From NCBI GenBank assembly GCA_013698285.1, contig JACCVE010000392.1, positions 1 to 10,109 of the forward strand: 10,109 nucleotides of DNA, given 5' to 3'. Position numbers and translations under genes: made by a program. This document shows positions 1 through 5,853 of this stretch, one piece after another. Origin of the DNA: Chloroflexia bacterium (GTDB lineage: Bacteria; Chloroflexota; Chloroflexia; Thermomicrobiales; UBA6265). The notes under the pieces were generated by a model, which was not told the origin of the DNA, made no database searches, and saw only the letters and a list, made by a program, of their open reading frames with translations. Position 1 is the first letter of the stretch. Each line of letters starts with the position of its first letter.

Positions 1-104
1 GGCTATCCCAGTTCCGTCGGGTGGGGCGACCATCATCGTCATGCTTGCCGGGCATGTCGAGTCAGCAGACGTGTCTCGCGGGTCTATCGTGGGGAGTAGG
101 TGGG

Positions 105-539
105 GTGAGCGACCGGTTGACGGCGACCTTCGAGGTGACGGGATGGGACGAGACGGTTCAGGACGGCCCGGCGGACGGCCCGCCGATGACCCGGGTCGCG
201 GTCACTAAGGTCTTCTATGGCGAGGTCGAGGCCGAGAACGCCGGCGTGCTGCTGACTTGTCTGGCCGGGGATGGCAGGGCCGGGTGCGTCGGGCCGGAGC
301 GGGTTACTGGCACCATCGGCTCGCGGCGGGGTAGTTTCGTGATCCAGCATGGCGCGACGACGGGCGAACCGGACGTGTCTGGCGAGCCGCATCAGCGGGG
401 AGAACCAGTCGCGCCTGGCTGGATCGTCCCCGGGTCCGGCACCGGCGATTTCCGGGGGCTCACCGGCGCGATTTCCTTCCAGCACGCCGCCGCGGGGTCC
501 ATTTTCTCGATGGAGTTCACCGTGACTCCGCCGGGCTGA
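105..539 (+). CDS. DUF3224 domain protein
   Basis: A small 144-residue protein made almost entirely of a DUF3224 domain, a family of single-domain beta-barrel-like proteins without an established function. Family hallmarks visible are FEVTGWDE near residues 9-16, a threonine/valine-rich strand TRVAVTKVFYGEV (29-41), the ERVTGTIGSRRGSFVIQH block (65-82) and the glycine-rich VPGSGTGDFRGLTG (108-121). An upstream ATG at position 21 would add 28 residues with no family resemblance. The GTG at 105 is preferred because GGGGAG lies 8 bases before it at 91-96 and the domain starts right after it. There is no signal peptide or membrane segment, so it should be cytoplasmic. It stands alone, about 180 bases before the next gene on the same strand. 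Family assignment is from recall of the motif pattern; the function is unknown. Confidence 0.85.
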   Translation: MSDRLTATFEVTGWDETVQDGPADGPPMTRVAVTKVFYGEVEAENAGVLLTCLAGDGRAGCVGPERVTGTIGSRRGSFVIQHGATTGEPDVSGEPHQRGEPVAPGWIVPGSGTGDFRGLTGAISFQHAAAGSIFSMEFTVTPPG

Positions 540-604
540 GGCAGCCCGTCACCGGAGAGGCCGGCCAACGCTGGTTTCCATGCGTCGGGGCCCCCGTCCT
601 CGCC

Positions 605-644
605 GGACCTGCCCGTCCTCCCGAGTGGGATCGGGCCGAGGTCC
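605..644. terminator. strong stem-loop, possible terminator of the DUF3224 gene
   Basis: GGACCT (605-610) pairs with AGGTCC (639-644) and GCCCG (611-615) with CGGGC (632-636), with a two-base bulge at 637-638. Inside, TCCC (619-622) pairs with GGGA (627-630) around a GAGT loop. This gives about 15 base pairs, 65 bases after the DUF3224 stop codon and 79 before the DUF1232 start. No T-run follows on either side, so it could be a terminator of the kind common in GC-rich genomes or simply a structured leader for the next gene. Confidence 0.4.
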
Positions 645-722
645 GGGCCGCCCGGGGAACGGACCGTGCAACGGGAAGTCCGTGATCACGTGCATCGCCG
701 CGTCCACCGAGAGGAGTTCGCC

Positions 723-1274
723 ATGCGTCCCAAACGGACCATCCCCCCGCCGATGGGCGGGGAACCGCCGCTCACCCCCGTCGCAATCGAGCCGGTCGAG
801 GTGACCGCGGCCGGTCCGGACGATGACCGGCCGGGGCGAACGTTTCCGGGCCAGGGGACGCAACTGGAGGCCTTTTGGACCACGGTCAAGCGGATGCCTC
901 GCTACGCGCCATTGATTGCCGGGCTGGTCAAGGACGACCGCGTTCCCCGTGGAGCCAAGGCGGGTCTGATCGCGGGCGGGGCCTATGCCGTTTCGCCGAT
1001 CGACCTCGTGCCCGGAATCATCCCGGTGATCGGGCAGCTCGACGACCTCTTCGTCCTACTGATGGCCGTCCGCCACGCGATCCGCGCCGCGCCGCCGGGT
1101 GTGGCCGAGGCTCACCTGCAGCGGGCTGGAATCACGGAGGCCGAGATCGAGACCGACCTGGCCACGGTCAAAGCGACGGCTCGGTGGTTGATCATGCGCG
1201 GCGCGCGCGCCGGTGGCAAGGCGGCGATGTCGGGGGCGCGTCGACTGCGGTCCCTGGTCCGACCGCGTGATTGA
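723..1274 (+). CDS. YkvA/DUF1232 family protein
   Basis: A 183-residue protein with one DUF1232 (YkvA-like) domain at about residues 70-120. The conserved core is clear: VPRGAKAGLIAGGAYAVSPI (74-93), then DLVPGIIPVIGQLDDL (94-109), followed by a hydrophobic helix VLLMAVRHAI. The family pattern of a Y/A-x-x-SPIDLxP segment followed by G-x-x-DD is complete. DUF1232 proteins are thought to be membrane-associated, and their role is not known. The first 45 residues are proline-rich and probably disordered. The last 30 are rich in arginine, alanine and glycine. The ATG at 723 is chosen over one at 666 because GAGGAG (711-716) sits 6 bases upstream. It lies alone between the DUF3224 gene and the kinase, with 222 bases to the next start-like site. 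Confidence 0.88.
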   Translation: MRPKRTIPPPMGGEPPLTPVAIEPVEVTAAGPDDDRPGRTFPGQGTQLEAFWTTVKRMPRYAPLIAGLVKDDRVPRGAKAGLIAGGAYAVSPIDLVPGIIPVIGQLDDLFVLLMAVRHAIRAAPPGVAEAHLQRAGITEAEIETDLATVKATARWLIMRGARAGGKAAMSGARRLRSLVRPRD

Positions 1275-1496
1275 GGCCTGATCTGGTCCGGTATCGTGAC
1301 TGACCGCGTGGCGTGGTCCTCTGCTGATCCCCGCGTGCCGCTGGGCTATCTCGCGAGGGCGTGGCACGGGTCCTGTGATCGTGTCCATACTAGGTGACTG
1401 GTCCGTGACTGATGCTCCAGGTCGGTGTGTCGAGTCGAGCGATCGGTCGTGGCGACGTACCCGTTGGACCGGCCCTAGACGACCAGCGGAGGCGGG

Positions 1497-1541
1497 ATGA
1501 GCGAAGCCGGAGCCAGACCTTGGCTGGACGTCGCGGGGTGA
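1497..1541 (+). CDS. possible 14-codon leader peptide coupled to the kinase
   Basis: An ATG at 1497 follows a GGAGG at 1488-1492 with 4 bases between, the best ribosome binding site near the kinase start. It opens a 14-codon frame (MSEAGARPWLDVAG) ending at TGA 1539-1541. That stop overlaps a GTG start at 1538 that is in frame with the kinase, forming the GTGA overlap typical of translational coupling. The alternative is that one base is missing or extra near 1538, in the strain or in the assembly, and this peptide is the true N-terminus of the kinase. It could also be chance. Confidence 0.27.
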   Translation: MSEAGARPWLDVAG

Positions 1542-3832
1542 CAAAGCCCGCGCGTTCACCCGAATCGGATCCCGGGGAACGCGAGACGCGTCCCCCGGGC
1601 CTCGTACGTTGTGACGCCTGCGCTACGGTCGCCCGGACCGGCGCCCGATTCTGCGACCGTTGTGGCGAACGGTTACCCACTCCCACGGCATCGCCGACGG
1701 ATGTGCCGGACTCCCCGGCCAACGCCCTCTCGGTCGAGGATGTGGCCATCCTGATGGGCGTGGTGCGCTCGCTGGTCGCCAGTCCGGATCTCTATCACCT
1801 TCCGGAGGCCGTGACGCGCGCGGGCCTCATGCTGTCGGGGGCACGGAGCTGCGTCATCGAGCGCTGGCTCTCGGCCAGTGACGAGACCATCGTCCTGGCC
1901 CGGGCGGCGGGGCCTGACTGGACCGGGAGTGACCTGGCCACCGGGGATCGCGTCTCCCTCGATGGGTGGCCAGCCTGGCGACGTGCTCTGGACGGGGAGG
2001 CCATCCAGTGTGATGTCGAGGATGAGCGACTGACCTCGGCAGAACGGGAGAGGTTGCGTCGCTGGGGCGTGCGGAGCCTCTTGGTGTTGCCGATCCGCGC
2101 CGGCGACGAGTCGGTCGGACTGTTGAGTTGCTACAGCGATCTGCCGGATGCCTTCCCATCCGATCGCGTTCCTCCGCTGGAAGAACTGGCGACCATCTCC
2201 GGCATGGCGATCCTGCAACGGGACGCCTACCGTCGTGCCCGCCGCCTGGCGACCCGCTTGGGAGCAGTCGCCATGGCGAGCGCCGAGGCCGTGCAGGTGT
2301 TGGACCTGCCTCGCCTCTTGGAGCGCATCCCGCCGTTGATGGTCGAAGCGTTCGGTCACTACCTCGTCAATGTGTTCCTCGTGGACCCTGCCTCCGGGTC
2401 CCTCGAACTGCGGGCCAGCGCGGGCTATCCCGCGCCGGGCGCGGTGCCGTTCGGGGAGCGGGTCGAATTGGGCCAGGGCATCGTCGGCCACGTCGCGACG
2501 ACCTCGCAACCGTATCTGGCCCCCGACACGCGGCATGACCCGCACTATGTCGAAGGTCCGGGGCTCGAGACGACCCGGTCCGAGGTCGCCGCCCCCCTCG
2601 TGTCCCGAGGCGTCTTCATCGGCGTGTTGGATGTGCAGAGTCGCGAGGTCGGCGCATTCGACGAGAGTGATGCCCAGGCGCTGGCCGCGATGGCTACCGC
2701 GATCGGGGCCACGGTCGAGAACGCCAGGCTCGTGCGCCAAGTGCGCGACGACGAACACCGCCTGCGGGCCATCATGGACGCCGTCCCCAGCCCCCTCGGG
2801 GTCTACGACGCCGGCTGGTATCTGCAGTACGTGAACGAGGCGATGATTCGCCTGTATGCCAAGGGCGATCCGGACGCGATCCCGATCGGGGCGCCGTTCA
2901 CGATCGTGGCCGAGCGACTCGCCGGCCAGTTCGCGAACCCGGACCTATTCCATGGTCGGGAGGAGGGCGGAATGCGCTCACCGATGGGAGACGAGGTGTT
3001 CCTGAAGGATCCTCCCCGCGTCTATGTCCGCGAGGTGACCCCAGTGGTCGATGACGAACAGCGCGTCGCGTCGATCGTGTTGTACCGCAACGTCACGGAC
3101 GAGCGGGCCGCCCTCCGGGCCAAGGATCGTCTCCTCTCGATCGCGGCCCACGAGCTCCGGACACCGTTGACGGCATTGCTGGGATTCATCGACCTGTCCC
3201 TGATGTCGATCGACCGCGACAACGCCGACCCGGCTACCGTCCGGGTTCGCCTGGTCCGGACGCAACGGGAAGCGCGGCGCCTCGGGCGGCTGGTCGAGGA
3301 ACTGTTGGATATGGCCCGGGTGGAATCCGGTGCCTCGGCGTTGCGCCTGGCGACGTTCGACCTCGGTGCGCTAGTGCGTGAGGTCGTCGAGCGTTTCGAG
3401 TTCGGCGAGATGGCTGGCCGCGTCGTGGTCGAGGCGCCCGAGCCGGTGGCTGGAGGTTGGGACGAGGGCCGAATCGACCAGATCTTGACCAACATCATCA
3501 GCAACGCCCTCACCTACGCGCCTGCCCCGACCACCGTCCGGATCGTCGTGCGGGAGCGAGAGGGGCGAGCCCGGGTCGAGGTCCGTGACCAGGGTCCGGG
3601 GCTCTCGCCGCAGGATCTGGCCCGGCTCTTCCAGCCATTCGTCCGCGTCGGAGACCAGGCCACCGTCGGCGGTGGGATGGGTCTCGGCCTCCACGTCAGC
3701 CGGGTGCTGGCCGAGCGGCACGGCGGTCGGCTCTGGTTGGAGAGCGAGCCGGGCCGAGGCACCGTCGCGATCCTCGACCTTCCCCTGACGACATCGCCAG
3801 AGAAAGACGCACTGGCTACCACGACCGTCTGA
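1538..3832 (+). CDS. soluble sensor histidine kinase (zinc ribbon-GAF-GAF-PAS-HisKA-HATPase)
   Basis: A 764-residue two-component sensor kinase counted from GTG 1538. In order it has a zinc ribbon with C25xxC28 and C39xxC42, a first GAF domain (about 75-228), a second GAF domain (about 250-398), a PAS domain (about 405-520), a HisKA dimerisation domain and a HATPase_c domain. The HisKA domain carries the phospho-acceptor histidine H538 in AAHELRTPL. The HATPase domain shows the N box with N652 and N656, the G1 box DQGPG (684-688), LFQPF (697-701) and the G2 box GGGMGLGL (711-718). All catalytic motifs look intact. There is no transmembrane helix, so it senses something in the cytoplasm, for example a small molecule, redox state or gas bound by a GAF domain. 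No response regulator is in the window, so it is an orphan here. An in-frame ATG at 1412 would add 42 residues rich in arginine, serine and glycine, but it has no good ribosome binding site. The GTG at 1538 overlaps the stop of a well-started leader ORF. The start is uncertain; the product is not. Confidence 0.93.
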   Translation: MTKPARSPESDPGERETRPPGLVRCDACATVARTGARFCDRCGERLPTPTASPTDVPDSPANALSVEDVAILMGVVRSLVASPDLYHLPEAVTRAGLMLSGARSCVIERWLSASDETIVLARAAGPDWTGSDLATGDRVSLDGWPAWRRALDGEAIQCDVEDERLTSAERERLRRWGVRSLLVLPIRAGDESVGLLSCYSDLPDAFPSDRVPPLEELATISGMAILQRDAYRRARRLATRLGAVAMASAEAVQVLDLPRLLERIPPLMVEAFGHYLVNVFLVDPASGSLELRASAGYPAPGAVPFGERVELGQGIVGHVATTSQPYLAPDTRHDPHYVEGPGLETTRSEVAAPLVSRGVFIGVLDVQSREVGAFDESDAQALAAMATAIGATVENARLVRQVRDDEHRLRAIMDAVPSPLGVYDAGWYLQYVNEAMIRLYAKGDPDAIPIGAPFTIVAERLAGQFANPDLFHGREEGGMRSPMGDEVFLKDPPRVYVREVTPVVDDEQRVASIVLYRNVTDERAALRAKDRLLSIAAHELRTPLTALLGFIDLSLMSIDRDNADPATVRVRLVRTQREARRLGRLVEELLDMARVESGASALRLATFDLGALVREVVERFEFGEMAGRVVVEAPEPVAGGWDEGRIDQILTNIISNALTYAPAPTTVRIVVREREGRARVEVRDQGPGLSPQDLARLFQPFVRVGDQATVGGGMGLGLHVSRVLAERHGGRLWLESEPGRGTVAILDLPLTTSPEKDALATTTV

Positions 3833-3838
3833 TCCCCC

Positions 3839-3866
3839 GGAGGGGACAGGCGTGAAGCGTCAGGGT
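3839..3866. repeat. degenerate period-7 array, AG type (left side of dead cassette)
   Basis: Four 7-base units run without gaps: GGAGGGG (3839), ACAGGCG (3846), TGAAGCG (3853) and TCAGGGT (3860). They share the NNAGGSG pattern of the clearer array at 5341-5375, but are more diverged. The array begins 6 bases after the kinase stop codon. It lies just upstream of the dead four-helix-bundle gene and contains GGGGACAGGCG (3842-3852), also found upstream of the intact copy. The period is weak by itself and is supported mainly by its matching partner array at 4212-4239. Confidence 0.45.
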
Positions 3867-3876
3867 CCGGGGGGAT

Positions 3877-4175
3877 GTGAACGTGTGGCAGATAGCGATG
3901 GGTCTCATCGGAGTGGTCTATCGGGTGACCAAGGACTTGCCTCGGGACGAGATGGACGGGTTGACGTCACATGTGCCCTCGAAGTGGTGTCGTTCCAGTC
4001 CGATATCGTCGTAGCTCATGGTCCGACGGGTCCCACAGATGTCGCTCACCACCTCTCGCTGGTCAACGGTTCGCCGTGCGACGCCGGAACTCAGCGGCTC
4101 ATCGCTCGCCGATCTGGAGATGTCGAGGACGCCGTCCTCGATCGGGTGATGCGTCAGACAGCAGAGGTCTGGTGA
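3877..4175 (+). pseudogene. dead four-helix-bundle (23S-IVS type) protein gene
   Basis: A broken relative of the intact gene at 5382-5759. From GTG 3877 the first frame reads MNVWQIAMGLIGVVYRV then TKDLPRDEMDGLTSHV, matching AWQKAMGVVSDVYELT and WPREELFGLTSQL of the intact protein. Near 3980 the similarity jumps by one frame and continues as EVVSFQSDI, then AHHLSLVNGSPCDAGTQRL and IARRSGDVEDAVLDRVMRQT. The intact copy has IVSVPANI, then HHLSIAQGSVCETETLLH and IARRLSYVEQSALDPLLKRT in the same order and spacing. A TGA at 4173-4175 stops it about 15 residues early, and weak similarity continues beyond. It therefore carries one frameshift and one premature stop. A continuous frame from GTG 3852, with a good ribosome binding site, gives a 107-residue protein whose first 40 residues match nothing, so I do not call that a gene. 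The protein is well diverged from the intact copy, so this is not a recent tandem duplication. Confidence 0.85.
4123..4141. terminator. perfect 8-bp hairpin, possible terminator between convergent genes
   Basis: TCGAGGAC (4123-4130) and GTCCTCGA (4134-4141) form a perfect stem around GCC. The kinase and the ABC operon are transcribed towards each other and this is the tidiest hairpin between them, about 95 bases past the ATPase stop. No T-run flanks it, and it also reads as codons of the dead gene (DVEDAVLDR), so it may be chance. Confidence 0.25.
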
Positions 4176-4211
4176 CTCGTCCATCGCCTGACCAGCGGAC
4201 ATCGTTGCACC

Positions 4212-4239
4212 ATCTTCACGCCTCACGCCTCACGCCTCA
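4212..4239. repeat. period-7 array, CT type (right side of dead cassette)
   Basis: Three identical units of CGCCTCA at 4219, 4226 and 4233 are preceded by a related unit, ATCTTCA (4212). Read on the other strand the unit is TGAGGCG, one base from TTAGGCG in the array at 5341. The last unit contains the TGA stop codon of the ATPase gene (4239-4237). Together with the array at 3839-3866 it brackets the dead four-helix-bundle gene in inverted orientation (15 of 19 bases match in the best stretch). Confidence 0.8.
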
Positions 4240-5325
4240 GACGCTGGGGACGATCGCCTCGCGGGTCCCGGTGTCGAACCAGCGCAGCTTGCCCGGGTCG
4301 GGCTGGAGCCAGATTGGTTGGTCGGGCTGGATGGCGAAGTCGGGATGGGTCAGGAGCTTGATGCGCTGGTCGCCGACGAGGGCCGTGACCAGCAACTGCG
4401 GCCCGAGCGGCTCGACCACCTCGGTCCGGGCCTCGATCGCCCCGGCCACCGCTCGGTCCGACGCCGTGACGTGTTCTGCCCGGATGCCGACCAAGACGTC
4501 TCCGGCGGTGTCGGGACGGGCCTCCGGCGGGACTGGCAGGGCATGCTCCCCGATCATGACCCTGGCCGTGCCGCCGTCGCGCTCGATCCGTCCTCGCAGG
4601 TAGTTCATCGGGGGGTTGCCGATGAACCCGCCGACGAATTCGTTGACGGGCCGGTCGTAGACGGCCATCGGGGCATCGACCTGGATGATCCGCCCTTCCC
4701 GCATCACCGCGATCCGGTCTCCCAGGCTCAACGCTTCGACCTGGTCGTGGGTGACGTAGATCGTGGTGGTCTTCAGCTCCGCGACCAGCCGCTTCAGTTC
4801 TGCGCGAAAGGTGAGCCGGAGCAGGGCGTCGAGGTTCGAGAGTGGCTCGTCCATCAACAGGACATCTGGCTCCATCACGACCGCCCGGGCGACGGCCACA
4901 CGTTGTCGCTGGCCGCCCGAGAGCTGGGCCGGGAACCGTTCGAGATAGGGTCCGAGCTGCACCAGGCCAGCGACCTCCTCCACCCGGCGCCGGATGTCAG
5001 CCTTCGGGGTGTGGCGCATCCGCAGACCAAACGAGATGTTGTCCGCCACGGTCAGATGAGGAAAGACCGCGTAGCTCTGGAAGACCATCGCGATCGGCCG
5101 CTTGCGGGGAGGCAAGTCGGTCACGTCGCGGCCGCCGATCCGGATCCGGCCACCGTCCGGGTACTCGAGCCCGGCGATCATCCGCATCAGGGTCGTCTTG
5201 CCGCAGCCGGAAGGACCGAGCAACACCATGAATTCTTGGTCGGCGATGGTCAGCTCGACCCGGTCCACCGCCCGGACCTGCTTGCCGAAGATCTTGGTGA
5301 CGGCATCAAGGTGGATGTCGGCCAT
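4237..5325 (-). CDS. carbohydrate ABC transporter ATPase (MalK/UgpC-like, CUT1)
   Basis: A 362-residue ATPase subunit that would drive uptake through the two permeases encoded just upstream. All nucleotide-binding motifs are intact: Walker A GPSGCGKT (37-44), Q-loop Q83, signature LSGGQRQ (135-141), Walker B DVLLMDE (154-160), D-loop SNLD (163-166) and switch histidine H193. A C-terminal TOBE-type regulatory domain (about 238-355) and the total length place it in the MalK/UgpC/MsmK group, typically serving sugars, polyols or glycerol-3-phosphate. GGAG (5335-5332) lies 6 bases before the ATG. It is the last gene of the importer operon but is cut off from permease 2 by a 524-base gap that holds the four-helix-bundle cassette. 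It may therefore depend on read-through of that cassette or on its own start signals. The substrate cannot be read from the sequence. Confidence 0.96.
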   Translation of the reverse strand: MADIHLDAVTKIFGKQVRAVDRVELTIADQEFMVLLGPSGCGKTTLMRMIAGLEYPDGGRIRIGGRDVTDLPPRKRPIAMVFQSYAVFPHLTVADNISFGLRMRHTPKADIRRRVEEVAGLVQLGPYLERFPAQLSGGQRQRVAVARAVVMEPDVLLMDEPLSNLDALLRLTFRAELKRLVAELKTTTIYVTHDQVEALSLGDRIAVMREGRIIQVDAPMAVYDRPVNEFVGGFIGNPPMNYLRGRIERDGGTARVMIGEHALPVPPEARPDTAGDVLVGIRAEHVTASDRAVAGAIEARTEVVEPLGPQLLVTALVGDQRIKLLTHPDFAIQPDQPIWLQPDPGKLRWFDTGTREAIVPSV

Positions 5326-5340
5326 GCTGGGCTCCAGGGG

Positions 5341-5375
5341 TTAGACGTTAGGCGTAAGACGTTAGACGGTAGGTG
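5341..5375. repeat. period-7 array, AG type (left arm of cassette inverted repeat)
   Basis: Five consecutive 7-base units start at 5341, 5348, 5355, 5362 and 5369. The first four follow TWAGRCG, for example TTAGACG and TTAGGCG; the last is GTAGGTG. The first 28 bases match the reverse complement of 5819-5846 at 26 positions. The array ends 6 bases from the four-helix-bundle stop and begins 15 bases before the ATPase start, next to its ribosome binding site. Confidence 0.92.
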
Positions 5376-5381
5376 AACGTT

Positions 5382-5759
5382 CTAGGCTTGTTTCGATGCG
5401 CGAAGGCTCCTGATAAGGCCGCCAATGAGGCGTGCCACTTCCTCTGTCCGCTTGAGCAATGGGTCCAGCGCGGACTGTTCCACGTAGGAGAGCCGGCGGG
5501 CGATGTGGAGTAACGTTTCTGTTTCACATACGGAGCCCTGAGCGATTGAGAGGTGGTGAAGGAACTCATTGACACCCGTACGCCCTTGACCTTCAGCAAT
5601 GTTGGCCGGAACAGACACAATGGCCCGGCGGAGTTGACTCGTCAGGCCAAACAGTTCCTCGCGAGGCCATTGCCCTGTGAGTTCATAGACATCGCTTACC
5701 ACGCCCATCGCCTTTTGCCAGGCGACGAGATCCCGATACCGCTGCCGCTCCATGCTCAC
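5382..5759 (-). CDS. four-helix-bundle protein (23S rRNA intervening-sequence family)
   Basis: An intact 125-residue protein of the four-helix-bundle family first known from intervening sequences in 23S rRNA genes and related to the Avd proteins of diversity-generating retroelements. Family hallmarks are YRDLVAWQKAMGVVSDVYEL (8-27), PREELFGLTSQLRRA (32-46), SVPANIAEGQGR (49-60), EFLHHLSIAQGS (65-76), ETLLHIARRL (81-90) and a final helix from LLKRTEEVARLI (101-112). The length is normal. It probably forms a ring-like oligomer with basic surfaces that may bind nucleic acid; its cellular role is unknown. The start is GTG 5759, or an ATG two codons later; GGGTGAG just upstream is a weak ribosome binding site. 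The gene lies between permease 2 and the ATPase of an importer operon to which it has no known functional link. Period-7 arrays flank it. Its upstream leader shares GGGGACAGGCG (5790-5780) and an ATGTGA block with the dead copy at 3877. Confidence 0.93.
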   Translation of the reverse strand: MSMERQRYRDLVAWQKAMGVVSDVYELTGQWPREELFGLTSQLRRAIVSVPANIAEGQGRTGVNEFLHHLSIAQGSVCETETLLHIARRLSYVEQSALDPLLKRTEEVARLIGGLIRSLRASKQA

Positions 5760-5818
5760 ATCTCACCCTTTGCCGTCATCGCCTGTCCCCCCACGCGCCT
5801 CTCACACCTCCCAACGTA

Positions 5819-5853
5819 CGTCTAGCGTCTTACGCCTTACGTCTAACACCTAC
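5819..5853. repeat. period-7 array, CT type (right arm of cassette inverted repeat)
   Basis: Five consecutive units start at 5819, 5826, 5833, 5840 and 5847: the first four follow CGYCTWR (for example CGTCTAA) and the last is CACCTAC. The last unit carries the TAG stop codon of permease 2 (5852-5850). The reverse complement of that unit, GTAGGTG, also ends the left-hand array at 5369. A further related unit, GGAGGTG on the - strand (5811-5805), lies in the leader of the four-helix-bundle gene. Confidence 0.92.

Larger units (their letters stand above)
5341..5853 (-). mobile_element. candidate heptamer-bounded cassette carrying a four-helix-bundle gene
   Basis: A unit of about 510 bases consists of a 28-bp inverted repeat (26 of 28 matches, arms 5341-5368 and 5819-5846), each arm built from four 7-base units, around a single gene for a four-helix-bundle protein. 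It lies within an otherwise ordinary importer operon, in the same direction as the operon. A decayed equivalent with the same layout lies at 3839-4239. No transposase or recombinase is encoded, so movement would need help from elsewhere. I infer mobility from the bracketed structure and the second copy; no target duplication is visible. It could instead be a retained regulatory insert. Confidence 0.45.

Noticed and set aside
1334..1368. CGTGCC/GGCACG inverted repeat as a terminator of the DUF1232 gene
   Set aside because: Only 6 base pairs around a 23-base loop, easily expected by chance at this base composition.
1673..2758. Long - strand frame (361 codons) opposite the kinase
   Set aside because: It is antisense to the GAF domains, with composition typical of shadow frames and no domain.
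3852..4175. A continuous 107-codon frame from GTG with a good ribosome binding site
   Set aside because: Only its second half matches the four-helix-bundle family; the first half of the family match is in another frame. It is part of the dead gene, and its start coincides with the repeat array.
4318..5376. Long + strand frame (352 codons) opposite the ATPase
   Set aside because: It is a mirror of the high-GC ATPase gene, rich in arginine, aspartate and histidine, with no recognisable domain.
5382..5759. Avd accessory protein of a diversity-generating retroelement
   Set aside because: The fold family is shared, but no reverse transcriptase, template repeat or variable repeat is in the window, and the heptamer-bounded context is different.
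5341..5853. CRISPR array or CRISPR-like repeats
   Set aside because: Units are 7 bases long and contiguous, with no spacers, and no cas genes are present.
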